NCBI RefSeq assembly: GCF_900113805.1
Contig: NZ_FOQT01000005.1
Coordinates: forward strand, 248,001-312,000
Reading direction: 5' to 3'
From: Halpernia frigidisoli
GTDB lineage: Bacteria; Bacteroidota; Bacteroidia; Flavobacteriales; Weeksellaceae
Length of the DNA: 64,000 nucleotides
The translations under genes were made by a program, and so were the position numbers. Positions 45,611 through 54,191 of this stretch are shown piece after piece. How positions within the stretch are numbered: the stretch's first letter is position 1; each line of letters opens with the position of its first letter. Under the pieces are notes generated by a model, which worked only from the letters and a program-made list of their open reading frames with translations, searched no databases and had not been told where the DNA came from.

Positions 45611-45670
45611 AAAAATCTTAATTAATAGGTACAAAAATAACTAAAATTTTAGAAATAGTCGCACATAAAA

Positions 45671-45694
45671 AAAGCATCTCTTTCGAAATGCTTT
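45671..45694 (-). terminator. Intrinsic terminator of the DUF2147 gene
   Basis: AAAGCAT (45671-45677) and ATGCTTT (45688-45694), followed on the minus strand by a T run, 20 bases beyond the DUF2147 stop. Confidence 0.75.
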
Positions 45695-45714
45695 AATATT
45701 TTTTAAAATAAGTT

Positions 45715-46134
45715 TTAATCTGCTTTTGTCCAGGTTTGCGTTCTTCCTATTAAAGAAAACCCGATGTAACCTCTCACATTCAGTTTGTCGCCACTTCTGG
45801 TAATACTACATTTATAAGTTTTACCGTTTTTTGGATCTGTGATCGTTCCTCCATCAAATTCACTGTCATCTTTAGACAAACCTCTAATGATTTCTAAACC
45901 TAAAATTGGTTTATTTTTACGATCGTCCTTGCAACTGATGCACGTCGCATATTCTGGCTTAATTAGCAATTGTACAACTTTTCCATAATATTTACCATCT
46001 GCTTTTTTATAGATCTCAACAATGGATTTTGCTTTGCCGGTTTCATCATCAATTGTTTTCCATTTACCCTCGATTTGGGCGTAAGAAATAACACTGAAAA
46101 ACAAGGCAACTGTTGCAAATAATAATCTCTTCAT
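45715..46134 (-). CDS. DUF2147 secreted protein
   Basis: The 139-residue precursor has a signal peptide (LLFATVALFFSVISYAQ). The mature part starts IEGKWKTIDDETGKAKSIVE and ends LNVRGYIGFSLIGRTQTWTKAD, as in DUF2147, a lipocalin-like beta-barrel family. The paired CISC motif (YATCISCKDDRKNKP) could bind metal or form a disulfide. Role unknown. Single-gene unit. Confidence 0.9.
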   Translation of the reverse strand: MKRLLFATVALFFSVISYAQIEGKWKTIDDETGKAKSIVEIYKKADGKYYGKVVQLLIKPEYATCISCKDDRKNKPILGLEIIRGLSKDDSEFDGGTITDPKNGKTYKCSITRSGDKLNVRGYIGFSLIGRTQTWTKAD

Positions 46135-46251
46135 TTTTTTTATTTTATTGGGTTAAAAATAGATAAATTTATTGAACCTACAAATAAATTTATTATTCAC
46201 TGCACAAATTACAATTGCCGTGCCGATTTTTGGTAAAGAATATTACCATTT

Positions 46252-47877
46252 TTATAAAATCTTGACTAAATACATATTTTCGAGTTGGGAATTTCTTTCC
46301 GCAGGATTTAGAAACTTTAAAGACAATCTTGTGATTCTATAGTCTTTTTCAATTCTTATTACACTAAAAAGTATTTTTAAAGAATCAAACTGTTCCTTAT
46401 TTACCAATAAAATATCGCCTTTTTTTAGTTCATTTTCGGCCACTCGATCAGTATTTCTTTGGGTATAAAAGTCAACATTCCAGGTTTCATTTCCCGTCAG
46501 CATTTTTATTTTGTCTTTATTAATGTTACTCTTATTTACAAATTCCGCCAGTTTTAAACCTGCCTGATATTTCGTTAAAACCGGATAAAATTGTGAGTTT
46601 AAAAATACATTTACAGAGATCGCAAAGATGAACGACGCAACCGCGTATTTTTTGAATAAATTCTCTTTTTTAAATAAATAGTAAAGCAAATAGCAAAAGA
46701 GAAAAGTTGAAATGATGAAGAAATAAATATTAAAAATACCCGTGAAATAATAAGCCAACATTGACATAATCAGAATTACCGCTAAAAAAACTACAATTTG
46801 TATTATCCAAAGAACTTTTATCGTTTTAAATTTTTTGTCTTTAAATAATTGAAATAAAGTAGCACTTGTTAAAATCGAAATTACCGGAATTAAGCCGTTA
46901 AGATAATGTGGCAATTTAAATTTAGAAAAACTAAAGATGAACATTACAAGCCAAAAACCGCCTAAAGTGAGAAATTCTACATTTTTTATGTTTTTAAATT
47001 TATTTAAAATGAAAAATTTACTTTGCTGAAAAACGCCCAGATAAAGCAAAAGTGAAAAAGGCAAAAACGCCCAAAGAAGTGTATGAAAAAAGAAAAAGTA
47101 ATCGGAATTATTTTGCTCAAAACCACTTGCTGTCAATCTGTTAACACTTTGATTAAATAATATAAATTTAATGCCTTCCGTGCCAAATTGATGATAAAAC
47201 GCAAATAAAACCGGAGAAATAAATACTAAAAAGAAGAAAATTCCAATAAATAATTTTGGATTGAAAAATTTTTTCCAATCTCGGGAATAAATTAAATAAG
47301 CAAAAACACACGCACCAATTATCACAATTGCCATTAAACCTTTTGAAGAAAAAGCCATCGCCGTTGCAAAACCTGCAAAGATCACGGCAGAAGTTTTTCT
47401 TGTTTTAATAAATTTTAGCCATTGCCATAAAGCAAAAGCAATAAATCCCGTTAAAACTGCATCTGTTCTAACATCATGAGCGGATAAAATAATGGTTTGC
47501 GCGGAAAGAAAAACAAATGCGGAAATTATTGCTAAATCTTTGTTATTATAAAGAAGTTCTGCCAGTTTTTTCGTCGAAAAAGCACCAAGAAAAAGTAGCA
47601 AAACTGCCGGAATTCGATAAGCAAAAGCATTAATTCCAAATAATTTCATTGAAAAAGCCGCAAGCCAAAAATGCATTTGAGGTTTATCTAAATAAGGATT
47701 TTCACCTTTAAAAATATGTAAATAGTCATTATTTAAAACCATTTTCATTGCCATAGAAGCGTGTTGAGCAGAATCATTTTCCATTAAAGGCACGAACATT
47801 CCCAAAAAATAAACGAGAAAAAAACCTGCGCAAAGCAAAGCAATTTCCAATTTTGAGAGTTTTAAGTCAAACGGCAT
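46252..47877 (-). CDS. GT39/ArnT-like membrane glycosyltransferase
   Basis: The 541-residue membrane protein has about eleven helices. The N-terminal loop VPLMENDSAQHASMAMKMVL has the acidic residue typical of GT-C transferases, followed by YLDKPQMHFWLAAFSMKLFG, the PMT/ArnT-type loop. A soluble C-terminal part of about 80 residues follows the last helix. It would transfer a sugar from a polyprenyl-phosphate donor to lipid A or a protein on the outer face of the inner membrane. It is divergent from a GT2 gene that could make that donor. Confidence 0.85.
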   Translation of the reverse strand: MPFDLKLSKLEIALLCAGFFLVYFLGMFVPLMENDSAQHASMAMKMVLNNDYLHIFKGENPYLDKPQMHFWLAAFSMKLFGINAFAYRIPAVLLLFLGAFSTKKLAELLYNNKDLAIISAFVFLSAQTIILSAHDVRTDAVLTGFIAFALWQWLKFIKTRKTSAVIFAGFATAMAFSSKGLMAIVIIGACVFAYLIYSRDWKKFFNPKLFIGIFFFLVFISPVLFAFYHQFGTEGIKFILFNQSVNRLTASGFEQNNSDYFFFFHTLLWAFLPFSLLLYLGVFQQSKFFILNKFKNIKNVEFLTLGGFWLVMFIFSFSKFKLPHYLNGLIPVISILTSATLFQLFKDKKFKTIKVLWIIQIVVFLAVILIMSMLAYYFTGIFNIYFFIISTFLFCYLLYYLFKKENLFKKYAVASFIFAISVNVFLNSQFYPVLTKYQAGLKLAEFVNKSNINKDKIKMLTGNETWNVDFYTQRNTDRVAENELKKGDILLVNKEQFDSLKILFSVIRIEKDYRITRLSLKFLNPAERNSQLENMYLVKIL

Positions 47878-47942
47878 AACAAGATTTTATTTTAGTAATT
47901 TTGCGAAAGTTCTCGCACAAATTTAACAAATCCTAAACAAGA

Positions 47943-48896
47943 ATGACCGCAGAAAAATTTTATTCTATAATTATCCCTATGTATAATGAGCAGGGAAATG
48001 CCGGACTTCTGATAGATAAAGTGCGCGAAAATCTGGTGAATCTGGATTATGAATTAATTTTGATCGACGATCATTCCACAGATTTAACAGTAAAAGAAAT
48101 TAAAGAAAAAAATGATCCGCGCGTTGTTTTGATCCAATTAAAGAAAAATTATGGTCAAAGTTCCGCAATGATGGCGGGTTTTGATTACGCCACCGGCGAT
48201 TATATTATTACGTTAGATGGCGATCTACAAAACGATCCAAGCGATATTCCTGCGATGGTTGAACTCTTGGAATTCGGCGATTTTGATCTCGTTGTAGGTA
48301 AAAGAAAAAAAAGAAAAGATTCCTTAATCCGCACTTTTCCGTCAAAAGTTGCCAATTATATTATTAAAAAATCAACAAAATTAAATATCAGCGATCAGGG
48401 TTGCGCCTTGAAAGTTTTCACCAATGAAACGGCAAAAGATCTTAATCTTTATGGTGAAAATCACCGTTTTATAAGTTTAATGGCACATTTGAACGGCGCA
48501 AGGATCGCAGAAATGCCCGTAAAACACCATGCACGACAATTTGGCGTTTCGAAATATGGTATGAATCGTACATTTAAAGTTATCAACGATCTTCTTTTGG
48601 TCTTATTTAATCAAAAATATATGGCAAAACCAATTTACCTTTTTGGAAATATTGGTTTGATCGCTTTTCTTTTAGGAAGTTTTATTAACGTTTACTTATT
48701 GATAATCAAATTATTAGGACACGAAATTGGAGGCAGACCACTTTTAATTTTGGGCGTTTTGTTAATGTTTATTGGCATCCAGTTCTTTACAACCGGAATT
48801 ATCGTCGATATGCTAATGAAGACTTATTACGAAAGCCAGGATAAAAGACCTTTCAATATCAGAAAAATCACCAGTTTTGGAGAAAGCAAGTCTTAA
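47943..48896 (+). CDS. GT2 polyprenyl-phosphate glycosyltransferase (DPM1/GtrB-like)
   Basis: The 317-residue protein has FYSIIIPMYNEQGNAGLLID, ILIDDHSTDLTVKEI, the nucleotide-sugar site ITLDGDLQNDPSDIPAMVEL and a HHARQFGVSKYG block, then two C-terminal membrane helices (LFGNIGLIAFLLGSFINVYL, LLILGVLLMFIGIQFF). It would charge undecaprenyl phosphate with a sugar for transfer by GT-C enzymes such as its divergent neighbour. It overlaps the next gene by 20 bases. Confidence 0.9.
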   Translation: MTAEKFYSIIIPMYNEQGNAGLLIDKVRENLVNLDYELILIDDHSTDLTVKEIKEKNDPRVVLIQLKKNYGQSSAMMAGFDYATGDYIITLDGDLQNDPSDIPAMVELLEFGDFDLVVGKRKKRKDSLIRTFPSKVANYIIKKSTKLNISDQGCALKVFTNETAKDLNLYGENHRFISLMAHLNGARIAEMPVKHHARQFGVSKYGMNRTFKVINDLLLVLFNQKYMAKPIYLFGNIGLIAFLLGSFINVYLLIIKLLGHEIGGRPLLILGVLLMFIGIQFFTTGIIVDMLMKTYYESQDKRPFNIRKITSFGESKS

Positions 48897-49749
48897 AAAA
48901 ACACTTATAACGCTGCTAAAAATAGCAGTAAGTTTGGTTTTATTGATTTTAGTTTTCCGAAAAATAAATTTTCAGGAAGTTGCCGAAGTTCTAAAACATG
49001 TCCATTTTATTCCTCTTTTTTTTGCTTCAATTTTATTTTTTTCTTCCCAGGTTTTATCGGCAAAAAGACTGGAATTTTACTTAAAAGCGCAGGATTTTAA
49101 TTTAAGTTTTAAAAGCAATTTTGAACTTTATTTTTTAGGAATGTTCTACAATTTTTTTATTCCGGGCGGCGTTGGTGGCGATGCTTATAAAATTTATTTA
49201 CTTCATCAAAATTTCGACTGGAGCGCAAAGAAACTTACTTCTGCGTTATTTAATGACAGATTGAGTGGACTTCTCGCCATAATAATTCTTATCTGCGGGT
49301 TTGCTTCTTATTTATTTGATAATCAGTATTTAATCCTATTTCTACTTATAATTTTAATTGTGATCCTGAGTTCATTTCAATTAAGCAAAAAGATTTTTCC
49401 GGCTTATAAATCTATTTTTTTTAAAACTTTTTTTATCTCAGTTTTAATTCAAGTATTACAGGTTTCATGCTTTTTATTTTTGTTAAAAAGTCTTGGTGTT
49501 AATGAAAATTATCTCATTTACGCGCTGGTTTTTCTTGCTAGTTCTGTATTGAGTTTAATTTCATTTGCCGGAATTGGCGTTCGGGAAATGCTCTTTTTTC
49601 AAGCCGCAAAATATTTTGATTTTAATGCGACAATTTCGGTTTCGGCATCGCTTTTATTTACTTTAATAACTGCAATTTTTTCCTTTATCGGTGTATATTT
49701 TCAAATAAGAAAGTTAAATTTGAACCTTGCAGAAAATAAATCAGAATGA
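48877..49749 (+). CDS. Lysylphosphatidylglycerol synthase TM-domain (flippase-like) protein
   Basis: The 290-residue membrane protein has about eight helices and the family landmark FYNFFIPGGVGGDAYKIYLL, followed by ALFNDRLSGLLAIIIL and SFAGIGVREMLFF. Proteins of this fold move or modify lipids in the membrane, and the soluble aminoacyl-transferase domain of MprF is absent. The start lies inside the GT2 gene and the end overlaps pssA by ATGA, a strongly coupled trio. Confidence 0.85.
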   Translation: MEKASLKKTLITLLKIAVSLVLLILVFRKINFQEVAEVLKHVHFIPLFFASILFFSSQVLSAKRLEFYLKAQDFNLSFKSNFELYFLGMFYNFFIPGGVGGDAYKIYLLHQNFDWSAKKLTSALFNDRLSGLLAIIILICGFASYLFDNQYLILFLLIILIVILSSFQLSKKIFPAYKSIFFKTFFISVLIQVLQVSCFLFLLKSLGVNENYLIYALVFLASSVLSLISFAGIGVREMLFFQAAKYFDFNATISVSASLLFTLITAIFSFIGVYFQIRKLNLNLAENKSE

Positions 49750-50459
49750 ATTTTTTTAAAAATAATTTAGCCAATGCGTTTACGCTCGGAAATCTTTTTT
49801 CCGGAACAATTGGCGTTATTAATCTAATCGAGGGAAATTATAAAATCACCGCAATTTGTATTATCATTTCCTTAATTTTAGATTTTTTTGATGGTTTTAT
49901 TGCGCGTGCTTTGAAATCAAATTCAAATCTTGGAGCTCAACTCGATTCCTTGGCAGACATGGTGACTTTCGGCGTTTTACCGGGAATCGTAATGTATAAA
50001 TCTTTAGAAGCTTTTGGTAATCAGTTATTTGGAATTAATTTACCTTTTGAAATAAAATATTTCGGACTTTTAATTACACTTTTTTCTTGTTTAAGATTGG
50101 CGATTTTTAATCTCGACGAAGACCAGAAATATTATTTTAAAGGTTTAAATACACCTTCAAATACCATTTTAATTTTTGGACTTTTCTACGGATTTTTAAA
50201 TGGCGGAAATTTTCTGTTTGTTTTTTCAAATCCTTTGGTTTTAATTTTAGTGACCGCAGTTTCGTCTTGGTTACTGATCTCACCAATTAAAATGATCGCG
50301 ATGAAATTTAAATCAATGAAATTACAGGATAATATCCCGAAAATAGTTTTGGTCATTGGCGCAATCTTAATTTTAATTTTTTTTAAAATTGTCGGTATTC
50401 CGCTTGTAATCTTATATTATATTTTGGTTTCAGTAATTTTTCAAAATCAATTAAAATAA
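49746..50459 (+). CDS. pssA: CDP-diacylglycerol--serine O-phosphatidyltransferase
   Basis: The 237-residue membrane enzyme has the CDP-alcohol phosphatidyltransferase motif DFFDGFIARALKSNSNLGAQ followed by LDSLAD (D-x2-D-G-x2-A-R-x8-G-x3-D-x3-D). The early NAFTLGNLFSGTIGVINLIE is typical of PssA type II. It makes phosphatidylserine, the precursor of phosphatidylethanolamine. Its coupling to the flippase-like gene by ATGA places it in an envelope-lipid operon. Confidence 0.9.
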   Translation: MNFFKNNLANAFTLGNLFSGTIGVINLIEGNYKITAICIIISLILDFFDGFIARALKSNSNLGAQLDSLADMVTFGVLPGIVMYKSLEAFGNQLFGINLPFEIKYFGLLITLFSCLRLAIFNLDEDQKYYFKGLNTPSNTILIFGLFYGFLNGGNFLFVFSNPLVLILVTAVSSWLLISPIKMIAMKFKSMKLQDNIPKIVLVIGAILILIFFKIVGIPLVILYYILVSVIFQNQLK

Positions 50460-50470
50460 AAAATTAATTT

Positions 50471-50546
50471 GTCATTCTGAATGGAGCAAAGCGAAATGAG
50501 AATCTTTATTTTAAATTATTGAGATTCTTCTTTCGTCAGAATGACA
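50471..50546. repeat. Intergenic inverted repeat (GTCATTCTGA type)
   Basis: GTCATTCTGA on the left is matched by TCAGAATGAC on the right, with an inner GAGAATCT/AGATTCTT pairing. It has the same GTCATTC ends as the palindrome at 12785 and probably belongs to the same dispersed family. A TCTAAAA tandem run follows. Confidence 0.7.
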
Positions 50547-50596
50547 AAAGCAAAATTCTAAAATCTAACTTCTCATATCTAAAAATCTAAAAATTA

Positions 50597-51361
50597 ATGA
50601 ACTTAAAACTACATAAACCGCTTTGTATTTTCGATCTCGAAACGACGGGCGTCAATATTTCAAAAGACAGAATTGTTGAGATCTGTATTTTAAAAGTCAA
50701 TCCGGATTCTTCCAGAGAAAGTAAAACCTGGCTCGTAAATCCGGAAATTCCTATTCCTGCAGAAACATCAGAAATTCATGGGATTACAAATGAAGACGTA
50801 AAAGACGCACCAACTTTTAAAGAAATTGCGCCAAAAATTATGGCGATGATTTCCGGAAGTGATTTGGGAGGATTTAATTCTAACCGTTTCGATGTTCCAC
50901 TTTTAGCCGAAGAATTATTGCGTGCAGAACTTGATTTTGATTTAAGTAAATTTAAACTAGTTGATGCGCAAACCATTTTCCACAAAATGGAACCGCGAAC
51001 TTTAACGGCAGCATATAAATTTTATTGTAAAAAACCTTTGGAAAACGCACATTCTGCGGAAGCCGACGTTCTCGCCACTTTTGAAGTTTTGGATGCGCAG
51101 GTTGGTCATTACGATGAAATTCCCAATGATATAAATGGTTTAAGTGAATTGTCTTTTCACAAAAAATTTGCAGATCTGGCCGGAATGCTTCACTTTGATG
51201 AAAATGATATTGAGATTTTTGCTTTCGGGAAATATAAAGGACAAAAAGTGATTGAAGTTTTTAAGAAAGATCTGGGTTATTACAACTGGATTCAAAATGC
51301 TGATTTTCCACTTTACACTAAAAAAGTGTTGACTGCGATTCAGTTGAAAAGTAAATTTTAA
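50597..51361 (+). CDS. DnaQ-like 3'-5' exonuclease with C-terminal DUF3820
   Basis: The 254-residue protein begins with ExoI LCIFDLETTGVNISKDRIVE, continues with ExoII LGGFNSNRFDVPLL and ends the exonuclease fold with ExoIII NAHSAEADVLATFEVL (His and Asp). The last 60 residues, EIFAFGKYKGQKVIEVFKKD with LGYYNWIQN, match DUF3820, often found after such domains. It probably trims DNA or RNA 3' ends, and its role in replication or repair is not shown by context. Confidence 0.9.
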   Translation: MNLKLHKPLCIFDLETTGVNISKDRIVEICILKVNPDSSRESKTWLVNPEIPIPAETSEIHGITNEDVKDAPTFKEIAPKIMAMISGSDLGGFNSNRFDVPLLAEELLRAELDFDLSKFKLVDAQTIFHKMEPRTLTAAYKFYCKKPLENAHSAEADVLATFEVLDAQVGHYDEIPNDINGLSELSFHKKFADLAGMLHFDENDIEIFAFGKYKGQKVIEVFKKDLGYYNWIQNADFPLYTKKVLTAIQLKSKF

Positions 51362-51384
51362 ATTTAAAGTCTAGACTTAAATTT
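51360..51384. repeat. Near-perfect palindrome AAATTTAA-GTCTAGAC-TTAAATTT
   Basis: One unpaired A interrupts an otherwise complete palindrome starting at the exonuclease stop codon. It is too A/T-rich for a typical terminator. Confidence 0.5.
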
Positions 51385-51456
51385 GTATTTTAAAAACTAA
51401 AAATTGACAATTGGCTTTCAATTTGTACCGTTTTGTAATACTTTAAATAAAAAAAT

Positions 51457-51885
51457 ATGTCATCTTTAGTTAAATTTAAATATTACCAAAACAGCATTGA
51501 AGCGAATCGTGATAAACAGATTTTAGCGGATAACGGCATTATAAGTTTCATTGCAAATGAGCAAACTATTCAATCAGATTGGTTGTTGTCAAATGCTTTG
51601 GGTGGAATTCAACTTCAGGTTTTTGATAAAGATTTAGATAAATCAAAAGAAATTTTAAAAGATTTTTTAGAGAATGAACATGTTGAATTAGAAGTTGAAC
51701 ATACTATTTCTGATCCGGATTTTGATCTGGTTTGTCCAAAATGCGGCTCGAATCATTTATACCGAAATGATAATCCCGGTAAAATATTTGGTTTTGCAAT
51801 GCCGATCCTAAGTTTTGGCGAAAATAAGAATACGGAAACTTTTAACTGCTACTATTGCGGAAATCAATTTGAGGCGGAAATTTAA
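51457..51885 (+). CDS. DUF2007 and zinc-ribbon protein
   Basis: The 142-residue protein opens SLVKFKYYQNSIEANRDKQI, a DUF2007 domain (putative signal-transducing fold, LLSNALGGIQLQVFDKDLDK), followed by a four-cysteine ribbon (LVCPKCGSNHLYRND, FNCYYCGNQFE). The domains suggest a small cytoplasmic metal-binding regulator or adaptor, but no partner is evident. Confidence 0.82.
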   Translation: MSSLVKFKYYQNSIEANRDKQILADNGIISFIANEQTIQSDWLLSNALGGIQLQVFDKDLDKSKEILKDFLENEHVELEVEHTISDPDFDLVCPKCGSNHLYRNDNPGKIFGFAMPILSFGENKNTETFNCYYCGNQFEAEI

Positions 51886-51911
51886 ATAAATAATATCTAA
51901 TAAATTTTTTA

Positions 51912-52754
51912 ATGAAATTAGTATTGTTTTTTCTCATTTTTTCTCCAATCACGTTCTTTTCACAATTGAAAGAAAGGTTATCCTTCAATGATTTAGAGCT
52001 AATGAATTTAGTAGGAAAAGTTAAGAATATAGAGGAAAGAGTATTTGAGGTTAATAATAAAAAGTTGACCTTCGACAATGGAATTTTAATGCCTGCAAGT
52101 TTTAATTATAATTTTGATGAAAATGGTTATGTCAATTATAAAGAAGACATTAAAAAAATTGATGGTAAAGAAAAAATTTCCACCAAACAATATTTTACCT
52201 TTGAGAAGAACAAACCCCTCACAGAACTATATTTAATAACTGAATTTGCAGACAGCGACTCAATAATTTACAAATATAAATATCTGAATGATAGTTTAAT
52301 AACCAAAACTAATTTTAGTAAAAGTTATAAGGGATTGACTGAAAGAATTACAATAAGCGGAAACAAAGAATTTTCTGAATTATCATATCCCTCAGAAAAA
52401 GTTCTTGAATCTAAAACTTTAGAATATAATAGAAATAATAAATTCGTTTTTAAAGAAACTATCGGATTTGATGACAAAGAAATTATTGAAAGAAAATATA
52501 AGCAAAATTCTAACTGCACAGATTTTGAAAAAGAAAATATAACTGAAAATAAATTTAATATAAACTCAACGCAATTACGAGAATACGATCAGTTATGTAA
52601 TTTGGTTAAAATTACTTTTATAAACAAAAATTCAAAATCTGATTTAAAATTGGAATATAAATATGATAAAATTGGAAATTGGATTGAAAAGAAATCATAT
52701 AATTTTGCAGGAAGAATTTATTCAATTACTAAAAGAACAATTACATATTATTAG
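51912..52754 (+). CDS. Hypothetical secreted protein with YD-like repeats
   Basis: The 280-residue precursor has a signal peptide (LVLFFLIFSPITFFSQ). The mature chain alternates charged beta-strands such as YNFDENGYVNYKEDIKKIDG, YNRNNKFVFKETIGFDDKEI and LEYKYDKIGNWIEKKSYNFA, a loose D-x-x-G-N-x-x-K pattern resembling RHS/YD repeats. I do not recognise a named family. It is probably exported. Its stop is three bases before the fumarylacetoacetase-like gene, so the two may be co-transcribed. Confidence 0.65.
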   Translation: MKLVLFFLIFSPITFFSQLKERLSFNDLELMNLVGKVKNIEERVFEVNNKKLTFDNGILMPASFNYNFDENGYVNYKEDIKKIDGKEKISTKQYFTFEKNKPLTELYLITEFADSDSIIYKYKYLNDSLITKTNFSKSYKGLTERITISGNKEFSELSYPSEKVLESKTLEYNRNNKFVFKETIGFDDKEIIERKYKQNSNCTDFEKENITENKFNINSTQLREYDQLCNLVKITFINKNSKSDLKLEYKYDKIGNWIEKKSYNFAGRIYSITKRTITYY

Positions 52755-52757
52755 AAA

Positions 52758-53363
52758 ATGAAAATAATTTGCATTGGCAGAAATTACGCAGAACACGCAA
52801 TAGAACTCGGAAATGAAGTTCCGACCGAACCTGTAATTTTTATGAAACCGGACTCGGCGGTTTTAAAAGGAAATGATTTTTATATTCCAGAATTTTCTCA
52901 GGATATCCATTATGAACTGGAAGTGGTTTTAAAAATTTGCAAAGTTGGAAAGTATATTTCCGAAGAAAATGCCCCACAATATTATGATGAAATTGGTTTG
53001 GGAATTGATTTTACAGCAAGAGATCTTCAAAGTAAATTAAAAGAAAAAGGTTTGCCTTGGGAATTGTCAAAAGGTTTTGATGGTTCTGCCGTTGTTTCAG
53101 AATTTCAGCAAAAAGATAATTTTGATCTAAAAAACTTAAATTTTTCTTTAGAAAAAAATAAGGAAAAAGTACAAACCGGAAATACTTCATTAATGATTTT
53201 TAGTCCGGAAAAGATAATTGCGTTTGTATCAAAATATTTTACGCTGAAAAAAGGAGATCTTATTTTCACAGGAACGCCAAAAGGTGTGGGAAAAGTCGCT
53301 GAAGATGATTTTTTGGAAGGTTTTATCGAAGATGAAAAAATGTTTGATGTGAGAATTCAATAA
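52758..53363 (+). CDS. Fumarylacetoacetate hydrolase family protein
   Basis: The 201-residue protein begins KIICIGRNYAEHAIELGNEV and has FMKPDSAVLKG, the metal ligands in HYELEVVLKI and GLGIDFTARDLQ, and the closing KKGDLIFTGTPKGVGKV. These are the FAH-domain features of small acylpyruvate or oxaloacetate hydrolases acting on C-C bonds. The substrate is not fixed by motifs. Confidence 0.92.
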   Translation: MKIICIGRNYAEHAIELGNEVPTEPVIFMKPDSAVLKGNDFYIPEFSQDIHYELEVVLKICKVGKYISEENAPQYYDEIGLGIDFTARDLQSKLKEKGLPWELSKGFDGSAVVSEFQQKDNFDLKNLNFSLEKNKEKVQTGNTSLMIFSPEKIIAFVSKYFTLKKGDLIFTGTPKGVGKVAEDDFLEGFIEDEKMFDVRIQ

Positions 53364-53404
53364 ATTTTAAGTTTAATTTTTAATCGTAACTTTAATAAAA
53401 ATAA

Positions 53405-53848
53405 ATGACCATGATAAATATAGTTTTGCCCGTAGATTTTAGCGATGCCACCACAAAACTGCTTGAAAGCGCAGTGAAATTTGCAAAAGAGACCAATGGA
53501 AAAATATTTTTAATTCATGTGGCTGCTTCTGACATTGGTTTTGCTATCGGAGATATGGGATTTCAATATTTCCCCGAAGTAGAAGAAAATGAGATGAAAC
53601 ACGAACTTACTGAACTTAATAATTTAGAAAAGAAAGTTTTAGAACATGGCGTTCAATGCGAACATCTAATGAAACAAGGTGTCTCCGGAGATATTATTCT
53701 GGATTATGCGTCGGAAAAAAATGCTGATTACATCGTGATGGGCTCGCATGGAAGAAGCAATATGTACGATGTTTTTGTAGGAAGCCTTACAAAAGAGTTA
53801 ACGCGTAAATCGCAAATTCCTGTTTTAGTTATACCGATTCACGATTAA
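53405..53848 (+). CDS. Universal stress protein (UspA family)
   Basis: The 147-residue single-domain protein has INIVLPVDFSDATTKLLESA, AKETNGKIFLIHVAASD and the nucleotide-binding loop VMGSHGRSNMYDVFVGSLT followed by IPVLVIP. It would bind ATP and act as a stress-response protein in the cytoplasm. A terminator shared with the convergent small gene follows. Confidence 0.93.
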   Translation: MTMINIVLPVDFSDATTKLLESAVKFAKETNGKIFLIHVAASDIGFAIGDMGFQYFPEVEENEMKHELTELNNLEKKVLEHGVQCEHLMKQGVSGDIILDYASEKNADYIVMGSHGRSNMYDVFVGSLTKELTRKSQIPVLVIPIHD

Positions 53849-53865
53849 AACCCTAAAATAAATAA

Positions 53866-53899
53866 AAAACCGTCCTGACTTAATTGTCGGGACGGTTTT
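53866..53899. terminator. Bidirectional intrinsic terminator
   Basis: AAAACCGTCC-TGAC (53866-53879) and GTC-GGGACGGTTTT (53886-53899), loop TTAATT region, between the UspA gene and the convergent small membrane protein gene. Confidence 0.88.
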
Positions 53900-53916
53900 C
53901 TGTATAAATCAATTAT

Positions 53917-54150
53917 TTATTTTTCTTTATTGTAAATTTTTGGATCGTAGTAAGGATGTTTTCCATTTGTAGAATTAACATACTCTTTGTCAGTATTTGC
54001 ACCTAATTGTGAAACTAAAACATAACACCAATAGCAGAAGAAACCAAATGCTACTAGGAATAAAACCCAATTGATAACGTTTGAGAAAAGATCAAAAAAC
54101 CCAAAACTCCATTTAAAAACGCTGCTTAAGAATAACCAGAAAGATGTCAT
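53917..54150 (-). CDS. Small membrane protein (DUF6341-like position)
   Basis: The 77-residue product has two adjacent hydrophobic stretches (WLFLSSVFKWSFGFFDLF, WVLFLVAFGFFCYWCYVLV) and a polar tail ending YYDPKIYNKEK. Flavobacteria often carry a short membrane gene of the DUF6341 kind beside DUF6427, and the location fits, but the sequence match is from memory. It is divergent from the DUF6427-like gene. Confidence 0.65.
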   Translation of the reverse strand: MTSFWLFLSSVFKWSFGFFDLFSNVINWVLFLVAFGFFCYWCYVLVSQLGANTDKEYVNSTNGKHPYYDPKIYNKEK

Positions 54151-54168
54151 TTTTTTTCTATTTTAAAT

Positions 54169-54176
54169 TAACTTTG
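54169..54176 (+). promoter_or_regulatory. -7 promoter box of the DUF6427-like gene
   Basis: TAACTTTG is an exact TAnnTTTG box ending 15 bases before the preferred ATG at 54192, which supports that start over the one at 54144. No clear -33 TTTG is seen. Confidence 0.55.
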
Positions 54177-54191
54177 CACAAATTTACAAAA

